This document shows, one piece after another, positions 6,511 to 7,584 of a stretch of 7,584 bases of DNA. Origin of the DNA: UBA8110 sp964597275. Its GTDB lineage: Bacteria > SAR324 > NAC60-12. Location of the stretch: assembly GCA_964597275.1 (NCBI GenBank), contig CAZQXS010000155.1, positions 1 through 7,584 on the forward strand, written 5' to 3'. The notes below the pieces were generated by a model, which saw only the letters and a program-made list of their open reading frames with translations, had not been told where the DNA came from and made no database searches. The stretch's first letter is position 1. The number at the start of each line of letters is the position of its first letter. The translations under genes were made by a program, and so were the position numbers.

Positions 6511-6762
6511 TCAGGAATTTGGAACCAAGGTTTCGAGGCGGTCCACGGCATGGACCGGGGCGTTGGCACCCGCCATGAAGTCCTTGATCGCCGAGTACAC
6601 CAGCCGCTGTTTGGCGAGGGTGCGCTTGCCTTCAAAAACGGACGAGGTCACACGAATCTCGAAGTGGTTCCCGTTGCTCGTGACTTCGGCAGTGGCATCC
6701 GGAAGCTCGGCCTCGATGGCCTGCTTGAGTTGGTCTTCGATGGAATTCCAAGGAGCGTTCAT
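6511..6762 (-). CDS. BolA/IbaG-family protein
   Basis: 83 residues from ATG 6762. The family pattern is visible: an N-terminal helix (SIEDQLKQAIEAEL), a strand followed by GNHFEIRVTSSVFEGK (about 31-46), the helix RLVYSAI, and the conserved HAVDRLETL segment with H71. The motif closest to the usual RHR is KQR (51-53), nearer to the IbaG/YrbA branch than to E. coli BolA. BolA-type proteins pair with monothiol glutaredoxins and with [2Fe-2S] clusters, using the conserved C-terminal histidine as a ligand; they act in Fe-S delivery or iron sensing. Directly following an A-type carrier and a ferredoxin, a role in Fe-S handling is well supported. ATG 6762 lies five bases after the upstream stop. 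GTG 6771 and TTG 6777 are alternative starts that would overlap it. Confidence 0.9.
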   Translation of the reverse strand: MNAPWNSIEDQLKQAIEAELPDATAEVTSNGNHFEIRVTSSVFEGKRTLAKQRLVYSAIKDFMAGANAPVHAVDRLETLVPNS

Positions 6763-6767
6763 AGTGT

Positions 6768-7136
6768 TCACATCCAACTGGGTTTGAAGCCCTCTTCCTG
6801 CTCAGGCGGCTCAAAGAGAAACGAGGTTTTGCAGCCGCAGGAGCTTTTGGCGGCGGGGTTGTTGAACTTGAGTCCGCGATCCATCAGGTCGTAGCTCCAG
6901 TCAATCTCGGTGCCGTCAATGTAGAGGTGACTCTTCTTGTCCACCAAAAGCCGCAAGCCCTGCGATTCGAACTCAAGGTCAAAGCGCGTGCGCTTGGAGT
7001 CGAAGTCGAGGGTGTAGGTGAATCCGGAGCAGCCGCCCGCCTTGACACCCACTCGCACCGCCACCTCGTCCGAGAGGTTTTGGGCATTCATCGCCCGCTG
7101 GATTTCCTTGGCTGCATTTTCCGTGAAGCTGATCAT
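6768..7136 (-). CDS. A-type Fe-S cluster carrier (IscA/ErpA family)
   Basis: 122 residues. It carries the three conserved cysteines of the HesB/IscA fold: C36 in KAGGCSGF, and C100 and C102 in SSCGC, spaced C-x63-C-G-C as expected. The protein probably receives or transfers Fe-S clusters or iron in the cytoplasm for maturation of client proteins. I chose ATG 7136: TGAGGT upstream gives a good ribosome site at five bases' spacing, and it overlaps the ferredoxin stop codon, implying coupled translation. The long upstream extension of the frame to 7361 only shadows the ferredoxin gene. The C-terminal tail after the CGC motif (about 20 residues rich in Glu and Pro, ending in Trp-Met) is longer than in E. 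coli IscA. IscA, ErpA and SufA are hard to separate from sequence alone, so I leave the symbol empty. Confidence 0.95.
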   Translation of the reverse strand: MISFTENAAKEIQRAMNAQNLSDEVAVRVGVKAGGCSGFTYTLDFDSKRTRFDLEFESQGLRLLVDKKSHLYIDGTEIDWSYDLMDRGLKFNNPAAKSSCGCKTSFLFEPPEQEEGFKPSWM

Positions 7137-7143
7137 GTGGACC

Positions 7144-7551
7144 TCAGTGGTGTTCGCTGACCAAATTGCGGTTCCATGCCGGGATTTCAACGACCAAATC
7201 CTGAGTGCCGTCCGGCACGCACTGGCATGCCAGCCGCGACTGTGCCTGCAATCCGGGCGCGAGGTCGAGCATGTCCTCCTCGTCCTCGGTCGCCTCGTTG
7301 CAACTGTCCAGCCCCTCGCGGACGTAAACGTGGCAGGTCGAGCACGCACACACCCCGCCACAGGAGTGGTCGAGGTCCAGCCCTGCTCCGAGCGCGAGGC
7401 TCAGCAGCGAGCCGGGCAGGCCGTCTGCGCTCGTGTTGGCCTCTCCGGGAATCACCTCCACGGTCTTGCCCTCCGGAGCGAAGGTGACGCGGTAGGAGGT
7501 CTGCGGAAGCTGGTACTCAGGCTCTGCGATGTACGGGTTGATGCCAGACAT
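7144..7551 (-). CDS. fdx: ISC-type [2Fe-2S] ferredoxin
   Basis: 135 residues. The cluster ligands follow the adrenodoxin/Fdx pattern: C64, C70 and C73 (C-x5-C-x2-C, within HSCGGVCACSTCH) and C109 (x35 after C73, in SRLACQC), the same spacing as in E. coli Fdx. Extra cysteines C68, C84 and C111 are not expected ligands. It should transfer electrons in the cytoplasm for Fe-S cluster assembly. An N-terminal extension of about 18 residues (MSGINPYIAEPEYQLPQTSY) precedes the beta-grasp fold and ends in a VVEIPAWNRNLV tail. The region between the ligands is rich in Asp and Glu, the usual partner-docking surface. ATG 7551 has no obvious Shine-Dalgarno upstream. It leads the visible operon, with the A-type carrier seven bases downstream. 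IscS, IscU and chaperone genes, if clustered, would lie beyond the window. Confidence 0.96.
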   Translation of the reverse strand: MSGINPYIAEPEYQLPQTSYRVTFAPEGKTVEVIPGEANTSADGLPGSLLSLALGAGLDLDHSCGGVCACSTCHVYVREGLDSCNEATEDEEDMLDLAPGLQAQSRLACQCVPDGTQDLVVEIPAWNRNLVSEHH

Positions 7552-7584
7552 GAACTTTGTGGGAACCGGGGTTCAAACGAATCT

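Noticed and set aside
6768..7361. Longer N-terminus for the A-type carrier starting at 7361
   Set aside because: It runs antiparallel in content to nothing known and overlaps most of the ferredoxin gene; ATG 7136 has a strong ribosome site.

Overview
This is a GC-rich, densely packed bacterial segment in which every gene I can support lies on the minus strand, so transcription runs from high to low coordinates. The organism looks Gram-negative: it has a proteobacterial-style [2Fe-2S] ferredoxin / A-type carrier / BolA group, a GyrA with an acidic tail, and two exported proteins with ordinary Sec signals. I cannot fix the lineage from the sequence. An uncultured deltaproteobacterium-like or SAR324-like group is only a guess.

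In transcription order: (1) 7551-6511 holds an iron-sulfur module: ISC-type ferredoxin, A-type Fe-S carrier (IscA/ErpA-like) and a BolA/IbaG-like protein, separated by 5-7 bases and probably one operon. (2) 6466-5659 holds an unrecognised acidic 105-residue protein and a cytoplasmic cyclophilin. A 44-base gap with a near-perfect palindrome separates this pair from bolA. (3) 5651-5341 is an AT-rich islet (about 39% GC by hand count over 5421-5640) with very small membrane-protein genes. One is a two-helix protein cut by an in-frame TGA. The other is a 27-codon single-helix reading frame that overlaps it by ATGA. (4) 5340-5264 is a short leader with three 22-bp tandem repeats, followed by gyrA (5263-2684). 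(5) After gyrA comes a weak hairpin, then two overlapping genes for exported proteins: one with a free-standing LytR_C-like domain (2578-1613) and one of unknown family (1635-136). (6) The window ends in a truncated tRNA-Pro(CGG) gene with its own extended -10 promoter.

The first five genes plausibly serve Fe-S cluster assembly or delivery and protein folding; gyrA supplies the DNA gyrase A subunit; the last two proteins probably act together in the envelope. No mobile element, CRISPR array or defence system is visible. The points most worth a second look are the TGA-interrupted small membrane gene with its coupled mini-ORF, the glutamine at the quinolone-critical position of GyrA, the tandem repeats in the gyrA leader, and the uncharacterised exported pair.
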